Positions 8,701-16,860 of a stretch of 64,000 bases of DNA are shown one piece after another. Source of the DNA: Paenibacillus koleovorans NBRC 103111 (GTDB lineage: Bacteria > Bacillota > Bacilli > Paenibacillales > NBRC-103111); assembly GCF_004000845.1 (NCBI RefSeq), contig NZ_BIMA01000001.1, positions 1-64,000 of the forward strand, read 5' to 3'. How positions within the stretch are numbered: position 1 is the first letter of the stretch; every line of letters starts with the position of its first letter. The notes beneath the pieces were generated by a model. That model worked only from the letters and a program-made list of their open reading frames with translations. It did no database searches and was not told where the DNA came from. The translations under genes and the position numbers were made by a program.

Positions 8701-9589
8701 AGAACTGCAAGATGCCGCCTGAGAACGACTGCGTCGCCCAAGCCTTGAACAATGCCATATCGATATGATGGCCAAGGTCCATTGGAGCGATGATCAGGCG
8801 CAGCAGCAGGGCAGCGCCAGCCGCAATCGGCCATGCCAGCCAATGCGGCTGAGTATCGCTGTGATGCCGCTTCAAGAAGCGGTACACCCAAGCAACCAAG
8901 CCGATGTATAGAAGGGAGAACAGTAGGATCGGGAACGTCGAAGGTGCGTGGCTTCTTCCCGCCGCTGCTGCGGCTGCCTCGGCAGAATTGGAGGTGCTCT
9001 GCTGGGTCGGATCGAACGAGATCAGCTTCACGCCGTTCGGCAATTGCTCCACTTCTTCGAGCGCGATGTCGTCGAACATCGCTTTGCCCGCTATTGTGCC
9101 GCCGAAGAAGCCGAGTCGCGCTTGCACGGACAGCCGGTTTTGCTGTTTGCCGGTTGTGCCGTACAGCTCGACCAGCTGCCATTGGCCTTTCGTATCGCCC
9201 ACCTGCTTGGACGTGATCATAATTCCTTCTACCGTCACATGGGCGCCTTTATCCGCCGATCCGGTGCCTTCTACGTTCACCCAAGCCGACAGCCGGTATT
9301 TCGTCTCCGGCTTGACCGCCGCCGCTTGTGTCCAGCGGGCGTCGTTAGCTTGTTTGTTCTCGATCATGACGGCGTAATCGCCTGAGTGCGCCTGACCCTT
9401 GACGATCGTGAAGGCCGTCGCTTCTCCCTCAGGCAAATAGGACGCCTTGGACCATTGCGCCGGCTGGCTCCCTTCAACTTGCTCGAAGCCTCCGTTGCCG
9501 AGCAAGTTGGCGCCTGCTGCATTCGCCGAGCCCGCTACCCCAAGCATCGCCGCGACGAGCAGCATAACGCCGATTAAAAGCTTTTTCAT
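5735..9589 (-). CDS. Giant two-module GT-C glycosyltransferase: CBM-like, GT-C, discoidin and PMT domains
   Basis: 1284 residues from ATG 9589 after an AGGGGGG-type ribosome binding site. In order: signal peptide (1-24); a beta-sandwich resembling carbohydrate-binding modules (about 25-190); a multi-spanning GT-C module (about 215-660) with V-D-Y-P-P-G-Y and K-M-H-E-R-Y-M-F; a Lys/Ala/Pro linker and membrane segment; a discoidin (F5/8 type C)-like domain (about 735-830); and a protein O-mannosyltransferase-like module (about 875-1284) with D-E-I-Y-H-A-R and H-P-P-L-G-K. PMT-family enzymes use lipid-linked sugars at the outer membrane face and the acidic D-E pair is catalytic. Two lipid-sugar transferases plus two sugar-binding domains in one chain suggest glycosylation of surface protein or polymer. 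Donor and acceptor are unknown. Confidence 0.85.
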   Translation of the reverse strand: MKKLLIGVMLLVAAMLGVAGSANAAGANLLGNGGFEQVEGSQPAQWSKASYLPEGEATAFTIVKGQAHSGDYAVMIENKQANDARWTQAAAVKPETKYRLSAWVNVEGTGSADKGAHVTVEGIMITSKQVGDTKGQWQLVELYGTTGKQQNRLSVQARLGFFGGTIAGKAMFDDIALEEVEQLPNGVKLISFDPTQQSTSNSAEAAAAAAGRSHAPSTFPILLFSLLYIGLVAWVYRFLKRHHSDTQPHWLAWPIAAGAALLLRLIIAPMDLGHHIDMALFKAWATQSFSGGILQFYNGELFVDYPPGYIYILYAIGAIRELFSLANDSTSFTMLIKLPAMLADIGIGYLLYRIAIERKFSSAAAVSISLLYIFNPMAIVNSAAWGQVDSVFTLVILYAVYLLVQGRLPLSAAVFAFAILIKPQALMLGPLLLFAVIHRRSWTVFLKCVGYGLAVIAVLAVPFTIHKPGGPLWLVELYTGTLSQYPYASLNAFNLYGLLGGNWQPTSKTLLFIPYSIWSVILVAATVVACAYLYFKSKADETKLYFIGFLLSVSVFMMTVKMHERYMFYGVVLGLASVICMRDRRLLLLYAGFSLTQYVNAHDVLMNSWANIFHLKRFDPTVITISLANTILFVAMLKTAWSLFLQNQTVPLVPAVAAANAAAAKNAKGAVKTTSPSQAGSHKNKQARVKESATAFPPPPKLEWSRLDTLLITGLTVVYAAIALFQLGSLKAPETYWQPARQGESVIVDLGSAQTVERINSFAAVGDGSFKLFVSQDGTSWGDAFPLVRDGGNVFAWKSIMVNKPARYVKLQVDKPGTRLSELAIYGPGAGGGEKPLAIQSYKGEQVSDASVGKIDLLFDEQGQAAYKATFMNSTYFDEIYHARTAYEHSNQLEPFESTHPPLGKVIIALGTWIFGMNPFGWRIMGTLFGILMVPLMYVFAKRLFHNKAWYAFAAAFLLAFDFMHFVQTRIATIDVYGVFFIVLAFYFMYHYMQLNFHRDGLKRTLIPLALCGLAFGLGVASKWIGLYAGVGLAILFFLSLWERYREYLKAPVKWLQFPRYAGWTIGWCVVWFVAVPLIIYVMSYIPFLNVPGPGHGLADIVSYQKHMYNYHSELKATHPFSSTWYEWPTMVKPVWYYGGSELPPGKASLIVALGNPLIWGWIGIGGILAALWMGYRRKDRRVLFLAIALGSVYVPWMLVPRLTFIYHFFAVVPFMILCLVYVIERLREETAGKPAHFWANAAVYAYLGLVLLMFMLFYPILSGAEVNREYVETFLKWKDTWQF

Positions 9590-9693
9590 TATTGGTGAGC
9601 CCCCCTACCGATTGACAGCTATCGCTATACTTTTTCTCCCAGCAAGCGTCAAAATCCTCTTTTTAGGAGAAGCGGGGCGAGGGGCAGGTTAGT

Positions 9694-10350
9694 TCAATCC
9701 GGAAGCTCCGGAATTTTGCTCATGATTTCTTTCATCGTAAAAGACACGCATGGCAACCGCTCCGAGGCGACCTCTTCATTTTCCACGTATACGTCGTGCA
9801 GCTCATACTTCCCGTCCATCCCGAGCACGTATTGTTCCAACAATTCCTGTGCCGGGAGGATGATCCAATACTCTGGAATGCCGTACGTGGCATAGGCTTT
9901 CAACTTGCTGATCTTATCGCGGCGGACCGACGTGGGAGAGACGATTTCCACCACCAGATCCGGGGCTCCTTTAATCCCTTTCTTAGTGATGATCTCCATT
10001 CGCTTCCTGCTCACCATGACCAAGTCGGGCCTTCTTACTTCCTTAGGGGACAGAATGACATCGATTTCGTGCAAAATGACATATTCCAGCTCGCAAGTGT
10101 GCTTAATGGCATACAGCAGCTCTACGCTAATCATCTGATGATCGGAAGCTGCTCCTGGCGACAATTCCAGATTGCCATCCGCCAGTTCGACAACGGATCC
10201 GTCTTCCAGCTCAGGGAGCGCGTCGAATTCATCGTAGGACATCGGCTGCTCGCGGATTATCGGGGGGTTGTCCTTCTTGGGTTTTATGGGGATCACCTCA
10301 TTCAAGTTTTCAGAGTAATCATGGTTAGTAACTTGATTATACTTCAACAT
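9694..10350 (-). CDS. Uma2-family (DUF820) restriction-fold protein
   Basis: The core from M-S-Y-D-E-F-D-A-L-P-E-L (start 10242) carries the Uma2/DUF820 signature: V-E-L-A-D-G-N-L near the N-terminus, R-R-P-D-L-V-M-V, A-P-D-L-V-V-E-I-V-S-P-T-S, then K-L-K-A-Y-A-T-Y-G-I-P-E-Y-W. These form the PD-(D/E)XK nuclease core. The family is widespread, often in many copies, with little known biology. The start is uncertain: ATG 10350 and ATG 10242 both lack a ribosome binding site, while GAGGTGAT sits just before an in-frame ATA codon between them. It is unrelated to its neighbours. Confidence 0.8.
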   Translation of the reverse strand: MLKYNQVTNHDYSENLNEVIPIKPKKDNPPIIREQPMSYDEFDALPELEDGSVVELADGNLELSPGAASDHQMISVELLYAIKHTCELEYVILHEIDVILSPKEVRRPDLVMVSRKRMEIITKKGIKGAPDLVVEIVSPTSVRRDKISKLKAYATYGIPEYWIILPAQELLEQYVLGMDGKYELHDVYVENEEVASERLPCVSFTMKEIMSKIPELPD

Positions 10351-10491
10351 AAAGGGTAAACGGAATATAAGAAAACCGGCCTCCAGAACGATCCATGATC
10401 GGGCTGCCATAAAGAAAACCGTCCCTAGTCGTTGCGCGACCGGAGACGGCTGGAGCTTTCGCCTGCTGCTATTCCTGCAAATAAGTGCTGA

Positions 10492-10887
10492 TCTTGCTTG
10501 TTGTCGAATGCGATCAAACATACGCCGGCAGACGGTGAGGTCCGTGTTCGCACTTCCGTTGAGAAGGCTGCGGGTCTGGATGCCGGTGCGTCCGGACGCA
10601 GCTTGCTGGTAGAGGTGTTCAATGCGGGAGAGCCGATCCCGTCGGAAGATTTGCCTCGCATTTGGGAGACGTTCTTCACCGTCGACAAGTCCCATAATCG
10701 CGAACAAGCGTCAGGCTCCGGGATCGGTCTCGCGATCGTGCGGAATATCCTGACGCTTCATGGCAGCCGGTTCGGTGCGGTTAATATCGGTGGAGCCGAG
10801 TCCGGTCGATGGGGCGGTGTTGGGGGGCTGTTTTATTTCACGCTCCCGCTTGCGGGGCCGGAAGATTCATCAGCTTCGGCCGTCTGA
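10492..10887 (+). pseudogene. Sensor histidine kinase, C-terminal ATPase fragment
   Basis: The open frame begins in the middle of an HATPase_c domain. It has the N-box (L-L-S-N-A-I-K-H-T-P), then V-E-V-F-N-A-G-E-P-I-P, a phenylalanine-rich lid, and the G2 box G-S-G-I-G-L-A-I-V. No sensor, membrane or phosphoacceptor-histidine region exists upstream: a stop lies at 10489-10491 and there is no ribosome binding site. Its 3' end overlaps the convergent gene by 55 bp. I read it as the remnant of a two-component system whose other parts are gone. Confidence 0.7.
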
Positions 10888-11705
10888 AATTGAAAATTAT
10901 ACGATCGGCGCCCGGCTTCGACGGTGACGACGAGCGTCTTGCCCGGCAGAAACGGCTGGTCGGGCTTGAACGACATCCCGGATTGGCTGCCGCTCGTTCC
11001 TCCGGGGATGTGCTGATCCGGAGCATCGGCGTATCGGACCTTCATCCCTAGGTTGTTGCCGCGAGATCCGTCCCAAACCGCGGATACCGTAATATCCTTA
11101 GAAACGCCAGTCGCTCCATTTTTCGGTGAAGTGCTATGCATCCAAGTCCGCTCCAACGTAGCTTCGATGCCAACCCATGCGGCTAGGACTAGTAAGATCG
11201 ATCCGATGTATGCAAACCAGCTTTTGCGCGTCAGGCGATCCTCCGAGTTCCGTGCAACCGTAGCTTGTACGCTGAGTACGATGGAGCAGCCGGCGACAAT
11301 GGCAACGAACCCGTGCATGACGACTCCGACCAGCATCCCGATCTGTGGAGAAAACACATACATCGAGGTAAATTCGGCTCCCATCAATCCGTACATCAGC
11401 CACATCAAAATCGGCAAAACTTGGGCCGTCGCAATCGCTAGCATTCCCGGCATGCTGATAACCAGCAACAGCTTCCGAATGCCCCCGTGTGCCATGGACA
11501 ATCCGAGCGATCCGGCGATAGCCGCCACACCGCCGAACTCCGCCCAGTTGCCCCAACTTCGAATTTCGGCCTCCTGCAGGTCACCGAGAATGTAAAAGGG
11601 ATGCCAAGGGGTGTACATCCAACCCAGCATAAGACAAGCAATCCCCGCGATCAGCACCGGGATACTCGGTCTCCGCCACAGCATAATGTTGCGCAGCACC
11701 TTCAT
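10833..11705 (-). CDS. Multi-pass membrane protein with C-terminal Ig-like (Big_5-type) domain
   Basis: 290 residues from ATG 11705, preceded by GAGGAG. Five or so hydrophobic segments span about residues 15-210. A soluble tail follows, starting S-T-S-P-K-N-G-A-T-G-V-S-K-D-I-T-V, which is typical of bacterial Ig-like Big_5 modules on extracytoplasmic proteins. No catalytic motif is recognised. Two perfect 16-bp palindromes lie 54-138 bp upstream of the start, so it is probably controlled by a dimeric repressor. The 3' end overlaps the kinase fragment on the other strand. Confidence 0.65.
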   Translation of the reverse strand: MKVLRNIMLWRRPSIPVLIAGIACLMLGWMYTPWHPFYILGDLQEAEIRSWGNWAEFGGVAAIAGSLGLSMAHGGIRKLLLVISMPGMLAIATAQVLPILMWLMYGLMGAEFTSMYVFSPQIGMLVGVVMHGFVAIVAGCSIVLSVQATVARNSEDRLTRKSWFAYIGSILLVLAAWVGIEATLERTWMHSTSPKNGATGVSKDITVSAVWDGSRGNNLGMKVRYADAPDQHIPGGTSGSQSGMSFKPDQPFLPGKTLVVTVEAGRRSYNFQFQTAEADESSGPASGSVK

Positions 11706-11758
11706 CAATACGCACTCCTCTCGAAGCACCTGCCTACCAACCAATCTAGCCCCCGGTT

Positions 11759-11843
11759 ATGAACTTAAGTTCATCCACTAGGAACCTATTCTCCTTATTT
11801 CTCACCCTATCGGTTGGTTCACCCTGTATGAACTTAAGTTCAT
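11759..11843. promoter_or_regulatory. Pair of identical 16-bp palindromic operators
   Basis: ATGAACTTAAGTTCAT occurs at 11759-11774 and again at 11828-11843, each a perfect palindrome, 69 bp apart centre to centre. They lie between rdgB (ending leftward) and the leftward membrane-protein gene. The form suits TetR- or MarR-family dimers, and the spacing of about 6.5 helical turns could allow looping. No cognate regulator is adjacent. Confidence 0.6.
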
Positions 11844-11854
11844 ACCCGCTCCGC

Positions 11855-12622
11855 TCAGCGCCCCGCTCCTTCAATCTGCAGCTTTTCCAGCAGCCGTTCG
11901 ATTGCGAGGCCGCGATGGCTGATCGCGTTTTTCTCGTCCAGCGTCAGCTCGGCCATCGTACGGCCGAACGCCGGCACATAAAACAACGGGTCATACCCGA
12001 ACCCGTGCTCCCCCCGCGGCGCGTCGATGATGACGCCCTCGCAGGCGGCCTCCGCATGCAGCGTCGCCGCCGTCGCGGGGTCGTGCAGCGCCAGCGCGCA
12101 CACGAACCGGGCAGCGCTTAACGCGCTCGCCCCCGCAGGCGCCTCCTGCATCGCCGCACTTGCAGCCGCATCTTCCGCCTCGCAGTTGCTCTCACCGCCA
12201 CTGCCGGACTCCGCCAGCGTAGCTGCCGCCGAGGCGCCGACGCTTGCGCCGGCCGCGCCCGGCGCCATCCGCATGCGGCCGAGCTCGGCCAGCAGCTTGC
12301 GGTTGTTCGCGCCGTCGTCGGACGGCTCGCCCGCGTAGCGCGCCGAGAACACGCCCGGCGCGCCGCCGAGCGCGTCGACGCACAAGCCCGAGTCGTCGGC
12401 CAGCACCGGCAGGCCGAGCATCCGCGCGATCGTCGCCGCCTTCTTCTCGGCGTTGGCCGCGAAAGTCTCGCCATCCTCCACGATGTCGGGCAGCGCCTCG
12501 TAGTCGGCCAAGCTCTTCACCGTCAGTCCGAGCTGCCCGAATCGATGAGCGAACTCTTTCACTTTGCCGGCGTTGCGCGTTGCGACAACGACAGTACCGC
12601 CGCCGTTAAGTCCGCTCCACAT
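11855..12622 (-). CDS. rdgB: XTP/dITP diphosphatase (RdgB/HAM1 family) with Ala-rich insertion
   Basis: 255 residues from ATG 12622, overlapping rph by 17 bp. It hydrolyses ITP, XTP and their deoxy forms to monophosphates, keeping non-canonical purines out of nucleic acids. Visible motifs are [13 protein letters not shown] at the N-terminus, [18 protein letters not shown], and near the end [11 protein letters not shown] and S-H-R-G-L-A. Usual length is about 195-205. The extra roughly 50 residues form one low-complexity Ala/Gly/Ser/Glu insertion between the E-L-G-R-M and A-R-F-V-C strands, probably a surface loop. The order gerM-rph-rdgB matches Bacillus. Confidence 0.93.
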   Translation of the reverse strand: MWSGLNGGGTVVVATRNAGKVKEFAHRFGQLGLTVKSLADYEALPDIVEDGETFAANAEKKAATIARMLGLPVLADDSGLCVDALGGAPGVFSARYAGEPSDDGANNRKLLAELGRMRMAPGAAGASVGASAAATLAESGSGGESNCEAEDAAASAAMQEAPAGASALSAARFVCALALHDPATAATLHAEAACEGVIIDAPRGEHGFGYDPLFYVPAFGRTMAELTLDEKNAISHRGLAIERLLEKLQIEGAGR

Positions 12623-13364
12623 ACTTGCCACCTCCGACGAGCGCAACGAGCGGGCCGAGCACTTCCTTCTGCTTGGCGATCATCAGCTCGATGCCCAGTT
12701 CCGCCATTGCGAGCAGCTCGTCCAGCTCCTGGCGAGTAAACGGCGATTCTTCTCCCGTTCCCTGCACCTCGACGAACTTGCCTTCGCCGGTCATAACGAC
12801 GTTCATATCTACCTTCGCCTGGGAATCCTCCGCGTAGTTCAGATCGAGGCAAACTTTGTCCTGAATCACCCCAACGCTGATGGAGGCGAGAAAATCCGTA
12901 ATCGGCGATTTCTTCAGCTTGTTGTCGTTCATCAGCTTTTGAATCGCGAAACAAAGCGCTACGAAAGCCCCAGTTATCGAAGTCGTCCGCGTCCCTCCGT
13001 CCGCCTGGATGACGTCACAGTCGATCGTAATCGTCCGCTCCCCCAGCGACTCAAGCGAAATGACCGAACGCAATGCTCGTCCGATCAGCCGTTGAATTTC
13101 CATCGTGCGGCCGCCGACCCTGCCTTTCATCGATTCCCGCTGGTTGCGCACTTGCGTGGCGCGCGGCAGCATCGAGTATTCAGCATTGATCCAGCCTTTG
13201 CCTTGCCCTTTCATGAACGGCGGCACCTTTTCCTCGATCGAAGCGGTACAAATGACCTTCGTATCGCCAACCTCGATCAGTACCGAACCTTCCGCATGTT
13301 TTATATAGTTCGGGGTAATGACAACCTGGCGCGGCTCCGTATAATCTCTTCCGTCGGATCTCAT
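12606..13364 (-). CDS. rph: Ribonuclease PH
   Basis: 252 residues from ATG 13364 (M-R-S-D-G-R), with GGAGG upstream. This phosphorolytic 3'-5' exonuclease trims tRNA precursors. The N-terminal R-S-D-G-R, the P-P-F-M-K-G loop, [15 protein letters not shown] and [12 protein letters not shown] are all conserved, with the catalytic acidic and phosphate-binding arginines in place. It is co-directional with gerM upstream and rdgB downstream, the latter overlapping by 17 bp, consistent with coupled translation. Length is slightly above the typical 240-250. Confidence 0.97.
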   Translation of the reverse strand: MRSDGRDYTEPRQVVITPNYIKHAEGSVLIEVGDTKVICTASIEEKVPPFMKGQGKGWINAEYSMLPRATQVRNQRESMKGRVGGRTMEIQRLIGRALRSVISLESLGERTITIDCDVIQADGGTRTTSITGAFVALCFAIQKLMNDNKLKKSPITDFLASISVGVIQDKVCLDLNYAEDSQAKVDMNVVMTGEGKFVEVQGTGEESPFTRQELDELLAMAELGIELMIAKQKEVLGPLVALVGGGKYVERT

Positions 13365-13468
13365 CGTACAACCATCCTCCATCCCTGTTCCATCACGCAC
13401 TCGAGTAGTGTACGCTTAACCCCCTCATTTTACCAAAGTCCGGGCGGAAAATCATTATTTCACGCAAT

Positions 13469-13500
13469 AGAGCCGAACCCCCTTTCCGAGGTCCGGCTCT
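13469..13500 (-). terminator. Possible hairpin after gerM
   Basis: AGAGCCG and CGGCTCT pair around an 18-nt loop just after gerM. The trailing T-run is weak, so it may attenuate rather than terminate, which would allow read-through into rph. Confidence 0.4.
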
Positions 13501-13515
13501 GTCCTTCAAACACCG

Positions 13516-14547
13516 TTACATTTTGATAGGGTTCACGCTCGACGGTTTCGCAACCGGCTTGCTGTAGTTCTGGTTGTCGGTCGCTTGAACGGCCGTATTG
13601 CCGTTTACTTTGATCTGCACCTTGGACACCGCGTTCTCCGTCAGCGACAGGATGACCGATTGGATCGATTCGCCCGGCGCTTTCTTATCCGTGCCCAGCA
13701 GCTTGTCGGTGAAGTTGACGTTCATAACGCCGTCGGCGCCGAGCTCGAGCTTCGGCAGCTCCAAAGTCGGAGCCAGCACCGAATGCAGCTTGGACTTGAC
13801 AGTTGGTCCTACGATCAGTTGCTCAATGACCGCAGTCGCCTTATCGTCCGTACGTTTCACGAGTCGGGTCACTGGCACATAGTACTTGGTCTTATCCGTT
13901 GTTTCGCTTTGGAAATAGAGCGTAACCGGCGTCGACTGGCCGAATTCCACCCCATCTGCGCGCTCGATATTGATTCCCATCGCCCGCGACAGCTTGCCGT
14001 CGATCGGCGTACCGCCGACCGGCATTTGCTTCAGCGCCACGCCGTCGATGCGCAGCTCCACGTTGTCCACGCCCGCGAAGCCGGTCAGCGTCCAAGTGAT
14101 CGCCTCCATCAGCTTCCGCTCGTCTTGCTGGGCGTAACTTTTGAATTCCTTCGTGAAATCGACGATCGCCGTCTTCTCCTTGATGTCGATCCCTTTCACT
14201 TGTGTGCCCTTAGGCAACACGGCGGTGAAATCTTTCGGCAGCTGTCCCTTCGAAACACCGTCCACGACCATAGATTCCAGCGTCAGCTTGGCTATGCCTT
14301 CCGCCCGCGGGAGATTCAGCGTAACCGGCGCGATAAAGCCGTTCCGGTCCTTCAAGTACATCGTCACCCCTTGCGTCAATCCTTGCACGGCCGCCGAAAC
14401 GCTGAGCGCGTCTCCGTTCGTCCCTGCCACTACCGTCTCGTCTTGCGGGGGGTCGATTTCATTCGAACCCAGCAGGGAACAGCCGGAAGTCAGCATCACC
14501 GTAATACCTGCAATGGCTCCCCATTTCATCCAGTAGCTCGGCTTCAT
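13516..14547 (-). CDS. gerM: GerM-type lipoprotein with two GerMN domains
   Basis: 343 residues. The N-terminus M-K-P-S-Y-W-M-K-W is followed by a hydrophobic stretch and the lipobox L-T-S-G-C, so it is exported and lipid-anchored at Cys23. Two GerMN repeats cover about 60-185 and 200-320; each ends in the I-V-D-F-T or M-N-V-N-F-T strand typical of the domain. In Bacillus, GerM takes part in engulfment and the forespore-mother-cell channel during sporulation and in germination. The neighbouring rph and rdgB genes reproduce the Bacillus order, supporting orthology. Confidence 0.93.
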   Translation of the reverse strand: MKPSYWMKWGAIAGITVMLTSGCSLLGSNEIDPPQDETVVAGTNGDALSVSAAVQGLTQGVTMYLKDRNGFIAPVTLNLPRAEGIAKLTLESMVVDGVSKGQLPKDFTAVLPKGTQVKGIDIKEKTAIVDFTKEFKSYAQQDERKLMEAITWTLTGFAGVDNVELRIDGVALKQMPVGGTPIDGKLSRAMGINIERADGVEFGQSTPVTLYFQSETTDKTKYYVPVTRLVKRTDDKATAVIEQLIVGPTVKSKLHSVLAPTLELPKLELGADGVMNVNFTDKLLGTDKKAPGESIQSVILSLTENAVSKVQIKVNGNTAVQATDNQNYSKPVAKPSSVNPIKM

Positions 14548-14763
14548 TGGAAAATCCTCCTCATGGTTTCTTTAGGACTAGGTAGTACTATGTATACGAG
14601 CCCCGGCTCGTTTTATAACTCCATTTGTCCAACAAAAAATACGAGCCTCCGGTTGTCCCGCTTTCGCCTCTCGCGCTGCCATCATCAGGATTGGCAAACA
14701 GGCGGCCGGACGTGGTATGCTTGGCTTAGCAGTTCAGTTTATACTAGGCGAGGAGGAAGCCCT

Positions 14764-15300
14764 ATGTCATACAGCCTGAATAGCAAAAGAGTGTCCGAAG
14801 CCACGCAAGTATGGTTGGCGGAGCGCGGAGTCGACAAAAAAGAAATCGCCGAGCTCGTCATGTTCCTTCAACAGCCTTACTTTCCTAACCTGACGCCTGA
14901 AGAATGTCTGGATACGGTAGAACGGGTTCTCGAGAAAAGAGAAGTGCAGAACGCCATTCTGACCGGCATTCAGCTCGACATGCTGGCTGCCGAGGGCAAG
15001 CTGCTTCCACCGCTCCAAGAGATGATAGAGAACGATGAAGGCCTGTATGGCTGCGACGAAGTGCTCGCGCTTTCGATCGTGAACGTATATGGCAGCATCG
15101 GCTTTACGAACTTCGGCTATATCGACAAGGTGAAGCCCGGCATCCTGAAACGGTTGAACGACAAGTCCACCGGGGAGACGCATACATTCCTCGACGACAT
15201 CGTCGGCGCCATCGCGGCCGCCGCCAGCAGCCGGATCGCGCATCGCAAGCAGGCGGAGAAAGAAGCCGAACGCGAAGCGAAAGGCGACCCGTTGCCATAA
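14764..15300 (+). CDS. PgpA/YutG-family phosphatidylglycerophosphatase-like protein
   Basis: 178 residues from ATG 14764 with an optimal GAGGAGG. The sequence follows the Gram-positive YutG/PgpA pattern: an N-terminal helical part with P-Y-F-P-N-L-T-P-E-E-C, a central G-I-Q-L-D-M-L-A region, D-E-V-L-A-L-S-I-V-N-V-Y-G-S-I-G-F-T-N-F-G-Y-I-D (interrupted by the active region), and H-T-F-L-D-D-I-V-G-A-I-A-A-A. PgpA enzymes dephosphorylate phosphatidylglycerophosphate; for YutG homologues this role is inferred. Single gene with its own terminator. Confidence 0.8.
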   Translation: MSYSLNSKRVSEATQVWLAERGVDKKEIAELVMFLQQPYFPNLTPEECLDTVERVLEKREVQNAILTGIQLDMLAAEGKLLPPLQEMIENDEGLYGCDEVLALSIVNVYGSIGFTNFGYIDKVKPGILKRLNDKSTGETHTFLDDIVGAIAAAASSRIAHRKQAEKEAEREAKGDPLP

Positions 15301-15313
15301 ACGTGAAACTAGC

Positions 15314-15352
15314 AAAGCCCCATTCCCTTTTTAGGAGGGATGGGGCTTTTTT
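15314..15352 (+). terminator. Terminator between convergent genes
   Basis: AAAGCCCCATTCCC pairs with GGGATGGGGCTTT around a short loop and is followed by a T-run. It serves the PgpA-like gene. Confidence 0.85.
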
Positions 15353-15369
15353 GTTTGGGGCGATGCTCC

Positions 15370-16860
15370 TTATAGAGCGGGGAGTTTCATTTCCAGGGAT
15401 TCGGTTTTGTTGGTTTCGAAGTTTACTTTTGTATAGCGAATGCTCTCCGCATCGATCCATCCTTCGGCAAAATAGCTAAGCTTGGGGTCGGCTTTCAGGA
15501 TGACGGTTTCTTGCAACGATTGGAGGTCCAGCAGCATAAGGTCGAAGGAATCTCCGGATCCAGCTTTGACATAAGGGGATTTCAGATCGACAGGACGAGC
15601 ATAAAGGAGTTGTTTGGAGTCTGGCGAAAAGTAATAGCGGTTGGCTACCGTAAGAACAGTTGCAAGCGTTGAAGTAACGGCGTTAATTAAATGCCCCGGC
15701 TGCACCGCAGCAACACCAAACGTATACAGCACAAACCGATTATCTGCAGACCAAGTGAACGAGCCGATCGGCATCAGAATATCCTTTTCGAAAGCTACAG
15801 GTTTCGGGTCATCCTCACCGGCACGCCAAACATAAACTTTTCCTCCCCTACCCGGAGCATCCCCTTGCGCATACACGACACTCTGCTTACTCGGCGACCA
15901 TGTCACCTCGAAAATATCCGGGCGCTGAATCCCTTGCACGATATACGCCGGCGGCATCACTTTTACAGTCGTATCCTTGAACCTCGCCGACCACTTCTGG
16001 ATCGTCTTCGGTATGCCTGCTGGTTTGTCGCGGTTGGAGTACACCAAAATCGATCCGTTGTTCAGGACGGCCGTCCAGACCCCGTTATCCGGCGTCCGCA
16101 TGATAATAGCTTCCATGATGGTGAACAGTCCGGGCACTCCGCCTGTGATCACTGTCGCTCCGAGTTGGTCCTCATCCGTTCCGGTGGAATAGATTTGGAA
16201 ACTGTCGACAAAAGCGAAGTATTGCTCGCCAACCAGCTTTCGAAACCTTTCATCCGAGGACTGGTCAGGCATAATACCGAGTGTTATAAGCGTTGTTTCT
16301 TCTTGAAGCGGACCCCGCTGAAACTCTCCATGGAAGGTCACGTTCATCCCGCCGAAATAGGAAACATTCCCTCCGCTCTCCACCTTTATGTTCGGTCCGT
16401 TAATGGTAAACACTAGACTTGCCTCTACGTCCTTGCTTTTAAAAATGGCGGTCTCGTTCTGAAATGAAGCCTCCCCAATGATCTGTCCGACGTTCCCACC
16501 CCAATTGGCAAACAACTCAAACGAAAATCCCTTTGATGTCACTTTAGTAATGTTCAATGTAGCAGAAGCCAAATGGCTCATCCCCACGCGAACCCAGCTA
16601 CCTTCCCACATGGGATCGGAAGCCGGGATAACAGTCGCAACCGTTGGCGCGGTGCTAGGCATTGAAGCGGTCATAATCCGAGACCCTACCGTAGGCGAGG
16701 AGCTCGGACTCGGACTGGGGCTCAAAACGGGAGGTTCACTTGGATTGACGCTTGAGCCGGGATTCACTTTGGTGCCGGAGTCCGAGTCGGAGTCGCAAGC
16801 CGTACATAGGAGCAGCCCTACTGCTAACAGAAGGGCGGCAATTGATCCACTTATTCTCAT
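15370..16860 (-). CDS. Secreted lipoprotein with Ser/Pro linker and propeller-like C-terminus
   Basis: 496 residues from ATG 16860, six bases after GGAGG. A signal peptide ends in the lipobox L-C-T-A-C, so the protein is lipid-anchored. A low-complexity linker rich in Ser and Pro (about 28-60) leads to a beta-rich region (about 85-200). The C-terminal half repeats strands such as V-T-W-S-P-S-K-Q-S-V-V-Y-A and F-S-P-D-S-K-Q-L-L-Y-A, the TolB/WD-like propeller signature. No enzyme motif is seen. Function unknown; a substrate- or wall-binding role is a guess. Confidence 0.7.
   Translation of the reverse strand: MRISGSIAALLLAVGLLLCTACDSDSDSGTKVNPGSSVNPSEPPVLSPSPSPSSSPTVGSRIMTASMPSTAPTVATVIPASDPMWEGSWVRVGMSHLASATLNITKVTSKGFSFELFANWGGNVGQIIGEASFQNETAIFKSKDVEASLVFTINGPNIKVESGGNVSYFGGMNVTFHGEFQRGPLQEETTLITLGIMPDQSSDERFRKLVGEQYFAFVDSFQIYSTGTDEDQLGATVITGGVPGLFTIMEAIIMRTPDNGVWTAVLNNGSILVYSNRDKPAGIPKTIQKWSARFKDTTVKVMPPAYIVQGIQRPDIFEVTWSPSKQSVVYAQGDAPGRGGKVYVWRAGEDDPKPVAFEKDILMPIGSFTWSADNRFVLYTFGVAAVQPGHLINAVTSTLATVLTVANRYYFSPDSKQLLYARPVDLKSPYVKAGSGDSFDLMLLDLQSLQETVILKADPKLSYFAEGWIDAESIRYTKVNFETNKTESLEMKLPAL

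Noticed and set aside
13585-14763. Long rightward extension upstream of the PgpA-like start
   Set aside because: Runs antisense through gerM; the ATG at 14764 has an optimal ribosome binding site and gives the family length.
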